Below are positions 8,693-17,430 of a stretch of DNA of 64,000 nt, piece after piece (position 1 is the first letter of the stretch; each line of letters opens with the position of its first letter). The notes below the pieces were generated by a model. The model worked only from the letters and a program-made list of their open reading frames with translations, searched no databases and was not told where the DNA came from. This stretch comes from Bacillota bacterium (GTDB taxonomy: Bacteria; Bacillota; Sulfobacillia; Sulfobacillales; Sulfobacillaceae). The stretch spans positions 1 through 64,000 of the forward strand of contig JAJYHT010000062.1 in the NCBI GenBank assembly GCA_021784595.1, in the 5' to 3' direction. The position numbers were made by a program, and so were the translations under genes.

Positions 8693-9331
8693 AGAGTAAA
8701 GTCACGTCCTTTTAATGAGGATCTCTTGATAAAGTAGCACATTATGGTGGCAACGTCGCCAATGCCCGTCAAATGACAAATCTTGTATGTGTGGTATGAA
8801 AAACTCCGGGTTGCTTTCAAGATGGTGGAACGACACGGATATTGGGACCGAAATGTGATGGAAGCCCAGAGAAAGAATATGAGTGCCATCGACATCTGGT
8901 CAGAGCTGGAGTAGAGGCAAGAGCACATTTCCCGCATTGAGCAGGGGTTTGTCAAGAATTCGGGGCCCCGAGTAAGGGCGGCGATGCTTGTCAAACACCC
9001 ATGGCCTATCGAAAAGCTGGACTAAACGGTCTTATCGAGTTCGCCGTAAAACCCCTAGCTTTGGTTATGGGAATATAAGGCGCTCGCCGTCTGGCGAACG
9101 GTTGAACCCGATTACACAGTGGCTTGGGGGACTTTTGGGCAACCCTTGCGAGTAAAGCGTGGCTTGCATAGTCCACGCTCAACCACAATTTTGCACCGTC
9201 CATGCCCTCATCTGTCTGTACTCCGGGCGTCATTGCCCACTGGCTTTAATGTACCGTTTTGCGGCCCTTTTTGGAATGGGCCGTAAAACGGCAAACAATT
9301 TTGGAAAGTTTTTCTGAAGGGTTTGAACAGG
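8693..9331. other. Gene-poor stretch with possible IS-end remnant
   Basis: No coding region could be supported. A segment at about 9137-9160 reads GGGCAACCCTTGCGAGTAAAGC and resembles a sequence at about 50706-50727, which suggests a shared mobile-element end. The stem-loop at 9254-9291 is listed separately. Confidence 0.4.
9254..9291 (-). terminator. Stem-loop downstream of glutamate decarboxylase
   Basis: Arms CCGTTTTGCGGCCC and GGGCCGTAAAACGG pair over 14 bases with one mismatch and enclose a 10-base loop. It lies about 40 bp after the decarboxylase stop. The following T-tract is poor on either strand, so termination is likely but not certain. Confidence 0.5.
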
Positions 9332-10735
9332 TCAATGGTGAAATGCTTTGGCTTTTCCTTTGGGATGAGGCCACGGATGAGATAAATTATCCAGATAGGT
9401 TATCGCACGGGTCAAATCATCTAAAAATAATTGGGCTAGATCCATGGAAAAGCTGTTGCGAACCACCACGCGCATAATGATCACGTCGGTCATTGAGGCG
9501 GGCAGAGGATAAGCAGGAACTTGCCATCCTCGTTCGCGGAGCACATGCGAGAGGTCGTGCAGATCCCACTTAAGACTGGCCTGAGGTTTGATGCGCCACG
9601 CAAACACCGGAATGTCGGAACCGTCTGTCAGTAGTTCAAACATCGGCATGGCTTTAATCTTATAAGCGAGGAAATGGGCGACATCCTGGCAGGTCTTTTG
9701 CACTTTATAATATCCTTCTTTTCCCAATCGCAAGAAGTTGTAATATTGCAGCAGAACTTGAGCGCCCGGTCGAGAGAAGTTAAGAGCAAAGGTGGGCATG
9801 TTGCCTCCTAAGTAGGACACTTCAAATATCAGATCTTCTGGCAGCGCGTCTTGTTGCCGCCACAGCACCCAACCCAGACCGGGATACACTAAACCGTATT
9901 TATGGCCCGAGGTATTGATGGAATGCACTCGCGGCAGGCGAAAGTCCCATAACAAGTCAGGTTGCAGGAACGGGGCAATGAATCCGCCTGAAGCGGCATC
10001 TACATGAATAGGGATATCTAGACCCGTCTGTTGCTGCAAGTCATCTAAGGCCTGGGCAATGGTGGCAACTGGTTCATAGATTCCGGTATAGGTGACGCCT
10101 AGCACCGGAACCACCCCAATAGTGTTTTCGTCAACAGCTCCGAGAACCCCTTCTGGCGTAAGGTAAGGACGCTCCGGCGTAACTTCTACATAACGGGGTT
10201 CGACCTCAAAGTAGTTGGCGAATTTTTCCCAAACGACCTGGACGGCAGAACTAAACACAATATTGGGTCGGTCTGTCGGCTTTCCCATTTGTTTGCGGGC
10301 AGTTTGCCAGCGCCGTTTTAGTACCAAGCCGGCGAGCATGCACGCCTCAGACGAACCGGTAGTCGATACGCCAATGCTATTGTGGGGATCTGGCGCATGC
10401 CATAGGTCAGCCAAAATATGGATGCAACGATCTTCTATGGCAGCGGTTTGGGGGTACTCATCCTTATCAATCATGTTCTTGTCGGCAGCTTCGGCGTACA
10501 GCACTCGGGCTTGGGGCTCCATCCAGGTACCTACAAAGGTAGCCAAGTTGAGCCGTGCGTTGCCATCTAGCGCTAACTCGTCATGCACGATTTGATAAGC
10601 GGTCTCGGGGAGCAGCCCCCTATCGGACAATTTGAAACGGGGTACCGATTCCTCTCCCTGTCTAGAAAACAACGGATTAATACTGATTTCATCGCGCATT
10701 ATGTTGTTTTGTCTATGGGAGTGCCATTGCGGCAT
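9332..10735 (-). CDS. gadB: Glutamate decarboxylase (PLP)
   Basis: Converts glutamate to GABA and CO2 and consumes a proton, a common acid-resistance device. The PLP lysine is in NTSGHKYG (K279 with the start chosen here), the substrate/PLP segments VSTTGSSEACMLAG and HVDAASGGFIAPF are intact, and the N-terminal region contains the family's FxLPxxGxxxxxAYQIVHDEL-like block. The ATG at 10735 has AAGGA ten bases upstream and gives 467 residues, the same size as enterobacterial GadB (466); a longer frame begins at 10795. No glutamate/GABA antiporter lies next to it. The aminotransferase and aldehyde dehydrogenase at 16-19 kb could consume GABA-related compounds. Confidence 0.92.
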   Translation of the reverse strand: MPQWHSHRQNNIMRDEISINPLFSRQGEESVPRFKLSDRGLLPETAYQIVHDELALDGNARLNLATFVGTWMEPQARVLYAEAADKNMIDKDEYPQTAAIEDRCIHILADLWHAPDPHNSIGVSTTGSSEACMLAGLVLKRRWQTARKQMGKPTDRPNIVFSSAVQVVWEKFANYFEVEPRYVEVTPERPYLTPEGVLGAVDENTIGVVPVLGVTYTGIYEPVATIAQALDDLQQQTGLDIPIHVDAASGGFIAPFLQPDLLWDFRLPRVHSINTSGHKYGLVYPGLGWVLWRQQDALPEDLIFEVSYLGGNMPTFALNFSRPGAQVLLQYYNFLRLGKEGYYKVQKTCQDVAHFLAYKIKAMPMFELLTDGSDIPVFAWRIKPQASLKWDLHDLSHVLRERGWQVPAYPLPASMTDVIIMRVVVRNSFSMDLAQLFLDDLTRAITYLDNLSHPWPHPKGKAKAFHH

Positions 10736-11087
10736 AACATCATCGTCCTTTCCTAATGAATAAAATTTACATACGCAGTCTGCTACAAACAGCAAGCTAA
10801 TTGCTGCTCATTCGTGTCTTGAGTATCGTTTTAGTGACAGCTGGCAGGCCACATAATCTAGTGACTGATTTGCTCATGTTCGGTCCTATCTTAGATTACC
10901 ATATGCATCCAATTCTTGCTTGGCTGGCGCGCGGCGCATAGATTATTGGTATACTGGCCAAGAAGTTTAGAAGACATGGAATTTCGACAGGAAACATACC
11001 GCATAGTCGTCTATCAAGGGGCAATAGCCTGAAGGAGACATTTTACTCGGATTGGGCACTAGTAGAGGAATACGAGAGGGTGGATTA

Positions 11088-11675
11088 ATGGATCGCGAAA
11101 CCAAACGATTTTGGCGAGAGCGGCGCCGAGAAATGCTACGCAGAGACCGCCGGCTCAATGGGGGATGGGCGCAGGGGAATCCCATCACCGTAGCACTAGT
11201 GCTTTTGATGATAGCGGGCTGGTTGGCAGAAACCTTTTTACCAAATCTACTAGGCCAGATTATCTTCTTGCCGGGAGGCCGGTGGATTTCAGCATTGCTG
11301 TCGGTAATCTTGCCCGGGGGAATTTTGGGCTTGTTATTCTCAGGACTTTTTGTCTGGATTATTGGCACTGCTATTGAAGGGATCGCAAAGCCTTTTCAAT
11401 ATCTGATTATATTTTTTGGATCGGGATTTGTGGGGGCCCTGGTGATTGGAATTATGGGAGGGGGCGGTGCGGCCTTGGCCGCATTTGGACTGGCAGGTGG
11501 CTATGTGCATAGCATGGCTCACATCAGCAAAGGGGGGGCCGTGCAATGGGCGCTGGTGCTCTTGGGCATCAACGCCGTGTTGTCGGGATTCCAAGTGACT
11601 CTATTGGCGGGGGAGGCCAGTGCTTTTGTAGCGGGGCTGGCAATCGCGTCTTTGGTGCGTCTGGGCGCACGCTAA
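11088..11675 (+). CDS. Rhomboid-like membrane protein, catalytic residues absent
   Basis: 195 residues with a basic N terminus (RERRREMLRRDRR) and about six hydrophobic helices. The order of features resembles rhomboids: a PGGRWISALLS loop, then SGLFVWIIGTAIEG, which corresponds to the NxxxLxxxGxxlE helix, then GGGGAALAAFGLAGG where active rhomboids have GxSGAxxGL, and a last helix SAFVAGLAIASL where they have AHxGG. Serine and histidine are therefore replaced, pointing to a pseudoprotease or an unrelated look-alike. ATG 11088 follows GAGGGTGG closely. Function unknown. Confidence 0.55.
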   Translation: MDRETKRFWRERRREMLRRDRRLNGGWAQGNPITVALVLLMIAGWLAETFLPNLLGQIIFLPGGRWISALLSVILPGGILGLLFSGLFVWIIGTAIEGIAKPFQYLIIFFGSGFVGALVIGIMGGGGAALAAFGLAGGYVHSMAHISKGGAVQWALVLLGINAVLSGFQVTLLAGEASAFVAGLAIASLVRLGAR

Positions 11676-11795
11676 CCGGGCTGAGATCTTTAGGTGACGG
11701 TGTGGGAAGTCTGGAGACACAGGTTTCAATGATCTATGGTTAAGTCACTAACGTATTTTTAGATTTCATGTTACCATCAGGAGGGAGGTGCGACA

Positions 11796-12218
11796 ATGGT
11801 TCAGCACCCATCGAACACGGTGGACTATTTGATTGCGTTGCAAGATGCCCTAGGAGGCCATTATGGCGATTTATCGCGGCCTCAGCTTCGTTTAATGATG
11901 AAACTGCCTCACGAAGCGCCCACAATTTCTGAGTTGGCGGATCAACTGCACATTTCTTCTCCAGGAGTAACCCAAATGATTGACAAATTGCAAGTGCGGG
12001 GGTACGTGGCGCGTTACAGTCCTGAAAAGGACCAACGGATAGTACGCGTAGCGATCACGGACCTCGGCGCGGAAATCTTGCAAGAAGCCAAGAAGCAATT
12101 CGCGCGCCGCGTGGATGAAGTGCTGTCGTCATTGTCTGACTCGGACCGGACCACATTAGAACGCTTGTTGCGCAGTCTATTTGCGCGCAACGCCGCAGAA
12201 ACGAAGATGGTCGAATGA
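11796..12218 (+). CDS. MarR family transcriptional regulator
   Basis: 140-residue winged-helix dimer-type regulator. The recognition region reads TISELADQLHISSPGVTQMIDKLQVRGYVAR, followed by the wing SPEKDQRIVRVAITDLG, both typical of MarR. AGGAGGGAGGTG precedes ATG 11796. Its stop overlaps the MFS start by 4 bp (ATGA), so it very likely controls that exporter and its own synthesis, being released by a small-molecule ligand. Confidence 0.9.
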   Translation: MVQHPSNTVDYLIALQDALGGHYGDLSRPQLRLMMKLPHEAPTISELADQLHISSPGVTQMIDKLQVRGYVARYSPEKDQRIVRVAITDLGAEILQEAKKQFARRVDEVLSSLSDSDRTTLERLLRSLFARNAAETKMVE

Positions 12219-13507
12219 CCAAGGCTCCTGCGCCGTATACCGCCGCGGGTTGGAAATCCTTAGATCGGGTGGCCCGTCAATTGATCGCGGCCCGATTTTT
12301 GCGGAGCATTGCCCAAGGCGCGCTGGGCGTTGACTTTACTTTATATTTGAAAATAAGGCATTGGAGCGCTCCAGAAGTAGGCTTGCTGTTAATGGCAGGA
12401 GGGTTGGCAGGAGCTGCATTGAGCCTTCTGGTGGGGATAGCTAGCGACCGCATAGGGCGGCGCTTGTTTCTGCTGATTTATGAGGCAGGCCTTGTGCTGG
12501 GTACCCTGGCTATCATTCTTTTTCCTAGTGCCTGGCTTTTGGTCCTGACCGCCGCATTGTTCGGATTCGGACGAGGGGCTAATGGTGCTTCCGGCCCTTT
12601 TGCGCCCGCAGAGCAGGCTTGGTTGGCGCAGTCTATTCCGAACCACCGCAGGGGTAGTGTATTTAGCTTTAACGCTGGTCTGCAGTTTTGGGGGATGGGT
12701 GTAGGTTCCCTATTAGCCGCCATTTTGCCGCATATGTTGCCCGGGGCAACCGGGCCGGCAGCCTACGTGCCCTTGTTTATTCTAAACTTCGTGATCGCGA
12801 TAATCAATTTAGGCCAGATTTGGACGCTACGGGAAACACCTCGTCGGACATCCAGGGGAAATGACCCCAAAAACTCTGCAAAGGCCATGGACGACGCGTC
12901 AGTCACCAAACAGGAAAATCGTGCGTTGGCTTGGCTTGCTCTTGTCAACATGGTTAATTCTTTGGGTGTGGGATTAGTGGCTCCTCTGCTGCCGTATTGG
13001 TTCAACTTGAAGTTCGGCGTAGGTCCTGGCGCGATTGGACCCGTCTTTGCGTTATCGTTTTTTCTCACTGGAATTTCTTCCCTGATTGTAGGTAAAATGT
13101 CGGAGCGCTTCGGTCTCGTACGCTCTATTGTGGTTCCCAGACTGTTAGGAGTGGTGTTGCTCGTAGCGATTCCCTTCATGCCGGCATTTTCGTATGCGGC
13201 AGTCCTCTACGTAGCGCGTTCAATTGTCAACCGGGGTTCAGTTGGGGCTAGGCAGGCGTTTAGTGTGGGTTTGGTGCGCGATCAAAGACGAGGTTTGGCC
13301 AGTAGCTTGAACGCGGTCTCCTGGAGCATTCCCGCGGCTTTGGGACCTGCCTTGGGGGGATATCTGATCGGTATGGGTTCGTTGGTCTGGCCATTTGTGG
13401 CCGCGTCTGGATTGCAACTGGGGTATGTCATTTTGTTCCCGGCCATTATGGGAAAGTACGACGGTTCGCGACCTAAGACGGCATCGCAAAGTCAAGCTGG
13501 AGGATAA
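12215..13507 (+). CDS. MFS transporter, multidrug-efflux type
   Basis: 430 residues with about 12 membrane helices in two halves split by a charged loop near residues 205-235. The motif A region after TM2 is present (GIASDRIGRRLFLLIY), with a second copy in the C half (GKMSERFGLVRSI). Translationally coupled to the MarR regulator, a layout typical of ligand-induced efflux pumps. Substrate cannot be read from the sequence. Confidence 0.88.
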   Translation: MTKAPAPYTAAGWKSLDRVARQLIAARFLRSIAQGALGVDFTLYLKIRHWSAPEVGLLLMAGGLAGAALSLLVGIASDRIGRRLFLLIYEAGLVLGTLAIILFPSAWLLVLTAALFGFGRGANGASGPFAPAEQAWLAQSIPNHRRGSVFSFNAGLQFWGMGVGSLLAAILPHMLPGATGPAAYVPLFILNFVIAIINLGQIWTLRETPRRTSRGNDPKNSAKAMDDASVTKQENRALAWLALVNMVNSLGVGLVAPLLPYWFNLKFGVGPGAIGPVFALSFFLTGISSLIVGKMSERFGLVRSIVVPRLLGVVLLVAIPFMPAFSYAAVLYVARSIVNRGSVGARQAFSVGLVRDQRRGLASSLNAVSWSIPAALGPALGGYLIGMGSLVWPFVAASGLQLGYVILFPAIMGKYDGSRPKTASQSQAGG

Positions 13508-13659
13508 CTAGCATGTCGCTTTTGGCATTTAATCCACGCATATGGATGCATCTTTGCCACCGATCTGCAGGTGCGATAAAGTTGACCAGGCTGTAACAAA
13601 GAATTTCTCAAGTCCGCATATGTCATCAAAGGCTATGTCCGGGCGAGCGCTATGGCGAA

Positions 13660-13707
13660 AACCTATACCAGCTGAGCTGACAAGCATGCTCAGGACTGCC
13701 ATAGGTT
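13660..13707. terminator. Long imperfect stem-loop between MFS and membrane protein
   Basis: Outer arms AACCTAT and ATAGGTT and inner arms CTGAGC and GCTCAG can form one interrupted hairpin. It lies between convergent genes, so a bidirectional terminator or transcript-end structure is plausible, although no T-tract follows. Confidence 0.3.
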
Positions 13708-13739
13708 GACTATCCCTGAGGAACCTATTGTTTCACTCG

Positions 13740-14195
13740 TTAGATGACTGCATTATCGGAACCAGGATTTTTGGCAAACAGTGAGCCTAACCACGCAAAC
13801 AGCAAACCCATTATGACGGAAATTACCATATTTGTTGCTAGAGCGCCGATCCGTGCAGGCATTGTCGCCGAAATAGCCACCAAATGGGCCAGTTCAGCGC
13901 TGGACAAGGCTGGCAGCTCTTTGTGCATCAAATGGGTCATTACGGCGGCATTAGGCACATAGAGCACGCTGCCAACAGCGGATAAAAAACCGTATATGAG
14001 GCCCATCATAGCACCTCGTCCCACAGGTTTTTTCCTATTGTGTTTGGCATCAATTCCCGCTAATACCAACAACACGATTAAGGCGATGTAAAGTAAGTCG
14101 GCAATGACCGACGCACTCGCGGATATCGAGAGCACGAAATGTAGGATTAGAGCAATGGCTCCTAGTACGCCCGCATATCCATACCATTTATTCAC
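13740..14195 (-). CDS. Small four-helix membrane protein, unknown function
   Basis: 151 residues. Hydrophobic segments lie near residues 5-25, 28-48, 60-82 and 120-142, with a basic loop DAKHNRKKPVGRG after the second. GTG at 14195 has GCGGAGG seven bases upstream and was preferred over frames extending to 14336, whose extra residues look non-coding. I do not recognise the family. It follows the PucR gene on the same strand, 143 bp downstream of where that gene ends on the other side of the intergenic gap, and could be co-transcribed with it. Confidence 0.6.
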   Translation of the reverse strand: MNKWYGYAGVLGAIALILHFVLSISASASVIADLLYIALIVLLVLAGIDAKHNRKKPVGRGAMMGLIYGFLSAVGSVLYVPNAAVMTHLMHKELPALSSAELAHLVAISATMPARIGALATNMVISVIMGLLFAWLGSLFAKNPGSDNAVI

Positions 14196-14338
14196 CACAA
14201 TACCTCCGCTCGTTAATCTAACTCTGCTCATAATAACAAATTGCCGACGATATTGACTGAGATAACCTAAATCATCAATTGTGTTTGGTCGTCTACTGTA
14301 ATTTACCAGGAGGTGAGACGGGAGTGAATACAGCAACC

Positions 14339-15802
14339 CTACATTTTAGTGTCGGGCAGTTGGCGGGTTTTACCCCAGGTCCAGGCCAAGGCCAGTTCGT
14401 TTAGAAAGTCGGGTGTCAGAGGACGCTGAAGAATGTGTTCGATTTGCTCTATTCGGTGGCGAAGCGTATTGCGGTGTATCCCAAGCTGTAAAGCCGCTTC
14501 TTGGATATGGCCATGGTGCTTGGTCAATGTGGCCAATGAATCTCGCAATGAAGCTGAGGTTAATCTGCCCCAAGTAGCAGCCCAATAAGACGCCATGAGC
14601 GAGTCAGGTAAAGATGCGACAATTTGTGGGAATATCAAATGCGTGAGCGGACTGATTTGGCCTTTAGGCGCCAACGGTAATAAACTCTCCACCACATCAT
14701 ACATTCCGGCCAACTCTTTGGTGGCAATAGCCTCTGTGAGAATACCCGAACTGCGGGGGAAATCATGGAAAAATTTTTGCAGTCCGGATTTGCAATGATC
14801 TACATCTCTTGAGGCCAAGGGTCCTAACACGGTGACTAAGCTGTTGTGGCGGGTGGTAGTAAGCGGGGAAAAATCTTTGAGGCCTGCAGCTAGCAGCTGC
14901 TCGGCATGAGTGACATTATCTACCCATTGCCGACTCGACTCCTGATCGGTTGGGGGCTTGGGCAAATCAAGAACTAAAAGCGCGTGAGGGGATTCGGTAT
15001 GGAACCCTAAAAGCCGAGCTCGTTGCAACAATTCGGGATCGTCTAGCGCCTCATGGCGCAATAGGGCATTCACTAAGGAACTTTGCAGTTTAGCTTCGGT
15101 GCGCGCAGCAACCTGTTCTCGCAGGAGATAAAGGCCTAGGACAAGTGCAGCATATTCGGCCAAGGGAGACACGGTGCCTCTATCTTCCACCCGCAGAGTA
15201 TAATGCACGCCCCGCTCCAGGGGTACCGAAATAGCTTTAAGTGGTTCGAGTAAATGAGGTTGTCCGGCAACCAAGGTATGGGTTTCGTCATACAATGCCA
15301 TTTTAATGAGGCCTAGACGCGAGAGACGAACGATTAGGTCGGTTATGGTGCGCGATGATAACGCCGCGCGAGCCATCTGAGTTTGAATTTGCTCTATGCT
15401 GACAACCACTTCGGTGTGTTCCTCGATGATAAGACGGTGAACTGCCTCACTGACACGGATGAAAGGCAATGACCAAGGCAACTTAACAATTGGCAATCCT
15501 CTGTGGTCAGCTTCTATCAATACCGTCTCAGGCAATTGGTTAACGTAGCGCCCGAACGCAATGAAGATACCGGCAACTTGCTGTTGATCTAATTCTTTGA
15601 TTAGTTGAATCCAGTCTTCGGCATCCTCGCCCCTGCCGTGCCCAGTAGTCAACAACAGCAGTTCGGGGCAGATCCATGGTCCGACCTCAGGAATATCTAC
15701 TACATGAGCCATCCGCACCGGTCGGTCAAGCCCTGCCGATCCGGCTAATATTACCGCATCTTGCAACTCCGCAAGCGCCAGGCAACGACGTACTGTACTC
15801 AT
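14339..15802 (-). CDS. PucR family transcriptional regulator
   Basis: N-terminal PucR sensory domain (TVRRCLALAELQDAVILAG... IPEVGPWI...ELLLTTG) and C-terminal PucR helix-turn-helix (HIQEAALQLGIHRNTLRHRI). These proteins activate catabolic genes for purines, amines or amino acids. The start at 15802 (488 residues) was chosen because the family begins with this TVRxxL block; an upstream ATG at 15880 would add 26 residues without a better ribosome site. It is divergent from the aminotransferase/aldehyde dehydrogenase pair, its likely target. Confidence 0.85.
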   Translation of the reverse strand: MSTVRRCLALAELQDAVILAGSAGLDRPVRMAHVVDIPEVGPWICPELLLLTTGHGRGEDAEDWIQLIKELDQQQVAGIFIAFGRYVNQLPETVLIEADHRGLPIVKLPWSLPFIRVSEAVHRLIIEEHTEVVVSIEQIQTQMARAALSSRTITDLIVRLSRLGLIKMALYDETHTLVAGQPHLLEPLKAISVPLERGVHYTLRVEDRGTVSPLAEYAALVLGLYLLREQVAARTEAKLQSSLVNALLRHEALDDPELLQRARLLGFHTESPHALLVLDLPKPPTDQESSRQWVDNVTHAEQLLAAGLKDFSPLTTTRHNSLVTVLGPLASRDVDHCKSGLQKFFHDFPRSSGILTEAIATKELAGMYDVVESLLPLAPKGQISPLTHLIFPQIVASLPDSLMASYWAATWGRLTSASLRDSLATLTKHHGHIQEAALQLGIHRNTLRHRIEQIEHILQRPLTPDFLNELALAWTWGKTRQLPDTKM

Positions 15803-15963
15803 ATCCACTTCACCCGCCAACGTATTCGCGATGAAAGGTGAAAATTCCTGCGGATCAACCATCAGCATGCACAATTTCATCGGGAAAAACAGTGCGCCTT
15901 GGGCAAGGAATGCCCGTTTTTGAGAGCGAATATTGTGAGGATTTTTGAAAGGAGTGCCGATGA

Positions 15964-17280
15964 ATGAGTGTTGCTAAACGCTGGGGACCCTATACTCAGA
16001 TGAGTTCGCTGAAGGAAACTGGTCCCATGATTATTGATAGGGCGCAAGGTGTTTATGTATGGGATGAGGCGGGTCGCCGCTATTTGGACGCGCATGCCGG
16101 CCTTTGGCTAGCCAATATAGGATATGGGCGGTCTGAAATCATTGACGCCGTGGCTCTCCAAGCGCAAAAGCTAAGTTGGTTTTCCTCTTTTGGGGGATTC
16201 TCCAATCGTCCGTCAATGGCGTTGGCCGAACGTCTGATTAATCTATTGGAGCCCGATGGCATGGGCAGCGTGTTCTTTAGCAATGATGGCTCGGAAGCTG
16301 TGGAAACTGCACTAAAGATTAGTCGGCAGTATTGGAAAGCAAGAGGAATGGCGCAGAAATTCAAATTGATTGGACGCCATCACGCCTATCACGGGGTAAC
16401 TATGGGGGCATTGTCAGTGGCGGGAATCACCCTAAACCGTCAGGCTTTCGAACCGCTTTTAACTGGTGTGCGGCATGCGCCCGCTCCATATCGGCAACAC
16501 TGCACCTTTCACCCCAATGACAGTATCTGTAGTTTGGCGTGCGCCCGAGAAGTCGAGCGAATCATTCAGTTTGAAGGTTCTGGCACTGTGGCTGCGTTCA
16601 TTGCAGAACCCATTCAAGCGGCTGGTGGCGTGATTATTCCTTCAAGAGACTACTTGCGCCAGGTCCGGGATATTTGCCGTCGATATGATGTCCTTTTTAT
16701 CGCTGATGAGGTGGTCACTGGTTTTGGCCGTCTTGGAGACTGGACAGGAAGCCGGTATTACGGAATTCAGCCTGACTTGATGACATTTGCCAAAGGCATA
16801 ACATCAGGATATTTGCCGCTAGGAGCCACCGCTGTGGCCCCGCATATCATGGAAACATTTATAGCCCAATCCCAAGATGGCCCGGAATTCAGGCACGGAA
16901 ACACCTACAGCGGGCATCCTTTGGCCAGTGCGGCTGCCTTGGCTAATATTGACATTATCGAAAACGAAGGGTTGCTGGAGCACGCAGCGCAGATGGGCGA
17001 CTATCTTCATCGCCAATTGCTATCCCTATCCTCACAATTTTCCGCATTAGTTACTGATGCCGACTGTGTAGGCCTTTTGGGCCGAGTAGAGATCATAAGC
17101 AGTTCAGAAGGAGCCGGCAAAAGGGGTGCTAAAATGGCCCGTCATATGCTCGATAATGGAGTCATCGTGAGGCCGGTCGGCGATGTCATTACGTTGTCTC
17201 CCCCCTTAATCATTACCGAACCCGAAATTGATTTCCTTATCGATGCGCTGCGAGAGGCGTTACAAGCTGTAGGGGACTGA
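15964..17280 (+). CDS. Class III aminotransferase (putrescine/omega-amino acid type)
   Basis: PLP enzyme moving an omega-amino group to pyruvate or 2-oxoglutarate. Motifs: SNDGSEAVETALK (phosphate binding), FIADEVVTGFGRLG (Asp to PLP nitrogen), and the Schiff-base lysine in MTFAKGITSGYLPLGA. The overall look is close to SpuC/taurine-pyruvate aminotransferases. GAAAGGAGTG precedes ATG 15964. With the downstream dehydrogenase it would take an amine through an aldehyde to an acid, for example putrescine to GABA; the exact substrate is inference. Divergent PucR gene upstream is the likely regulator. Confidence 0.85.
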   Translation: MSVAKRWGPYTQMSSLKETGPMIIDRAQGVYVWDEAGRRYLDAHAGLWLANIGYGRSEIIDAVALQAQKLSWFSSFGGFSNRPSMALAERLINLLEPDGMGSVFFSNDGSEAVETALKISRQYWKARGMAQKFKLIGRHHAYHGVTMGALSVAGITLNRQAFEPLLTGVRHAPAPYRQHCTFHPNDSICSLACAREVERIIQFEGSGTVAAFIAEPIQAAGGVIIPSRDYLRQVRDICRRYDVLFIADEVVTGFGRLGDWTGSRYYGIQPDLMTFAKGITSGYLPLGATAVAPHIMETFIAQSQDGPEFRHGNTYSGHPLASAAALANIDIIENEGLLEHAAQMGDYLHRQLLSLSSQFSALVTDADCVGLLGRVEIISSSEGAGKRGAKMARHMLDNGVIVRPVGDVITLSPPLIITEPEIDFLIDALREALQAVGD

Positions 17281-17430
17281 TAAATCATAGAGCGAGAGGC
17301 AACGGGGTCTATTATTGTGTTGGGAATGTTGGTGCATCATTTGTCGTCGAAGGCGAAATGGATGGATGCGCGCGCTCGATCAAGAGTCGTCACCGACTCG
17401 CAGATGTGAAATTACTAGGAGGGAATTGCC

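Noticed and set aside
8614-9233. Two minus-strand frames upstream of the creatininase-family gene
   Set aside because: One overlaps that gene; neither has a ribosome site or family look.
17384-17399. Palindrome GAGTCGTCACCGACTC before the aldehyde dehydrogenase
   Set aside because: Perfect 6-base arms, but a match this short between two coupled genes is expected by chance; kept only as a note.
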